Part shown: positions 5,494 through 5,496 of the stretch, piece after piece
Position numbering within the stretch: the first letter of the stretch is position 1
Layout: every line of letters begins with the position of its first letter
Assembly: GCA_020355945.1 (NCBI GenBank)
Contig: CP070627.1
Location: 2,074,383 to 2,079,878 of the forward strand
Source: Candidatus Aminicenantota bacterium
Lineage (GTDB): Bacteria > Acidobacteriota > Aminicenantia > UBA2199
Reading direction: 5' to 3'
DNA: 5,496 nt
Program-made: the position numbers and the translations under genes
Notes under the pieces: generated by a model
Databases searched by the model: none
What the model was told of the DNA's origin: nothing
Seen by the model: the letters and a program-made list of their open reading frames with translations, nothing else

Positions 5494-5496
5494 ACA

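Noticed and set aside
1..5496. CRISPR array, tRNA or rRNA genes
   Set aside because: No regularly spaced identical repeats, cloverleaf or conserved rRNA stretches were seen; the repeats present are protein-coding duplications or short palindromes.

Overview
The window reads as part of an AT-rich genome of an uncultivated, probably Gram-negative bacterium with large multidomain signalling and surface proteins. A eukaryotic-type Ser/Thr kinase joined to a formylglycine-generating-enzyme (FGE/SUMF1-like) domain, and an exported protein with TPR-like units and Calx-beta-like repeats, recall groups such as Candidatus Aminicenantes, Planctomycetes or deltaproteobacterial lineages. That is family-level recollection and does not identify a taxon.

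Layout. Positions 1-702 hold the 3' part of a PD-(D/E)XK-type nuclease/transposase-like gene whose start lies off the left edge. Positions 703-1074 are non-coding: two hairpins, a CTCA-rich low-complexity tract, an AT-rich direct repeat and a plausible sigma70-type promoter. Positions 1075-3744 encode a transmembrane kinase: cytoplasmic kinase domain, very K/E-rich linker, one membrane helix, and an ectodomain of two related helical repeats and a C-terminal FGE-sulfatase-like domain. Ten bases later, with its ribosome site overlapping the kinase stop codon, lies a second gene (3755-5341). It encodes an exported protein with two near-identical ~56-residue helical units, a second hydrophobic segment and two Calx-beta-like repeats.

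The second gene ends at an in-frame TGA. The same frame then continues for about 40 codons with clear similarity to a bacterial Ig-like domain. That similarity stops at about 5461, where a strong perfect inverted repeat begins. The simplest reading is a surface-protein gene broken by a nonsense mutation and perhaps also by a mobile element whose end lies at the right edge.

How the genes may work together. The kinase and the exported protein are almost certainly co-transcribed. The FGE-like ectodomain could sense something outside the cytoplasmic membrane and control the kinase, with the downstream protein as envelope partner or substrate. This is inference from architecture and spacing. The nuclease-like gene is separated by a long spacer, differs in base composition, and is probably unrelated to the kinase unit.
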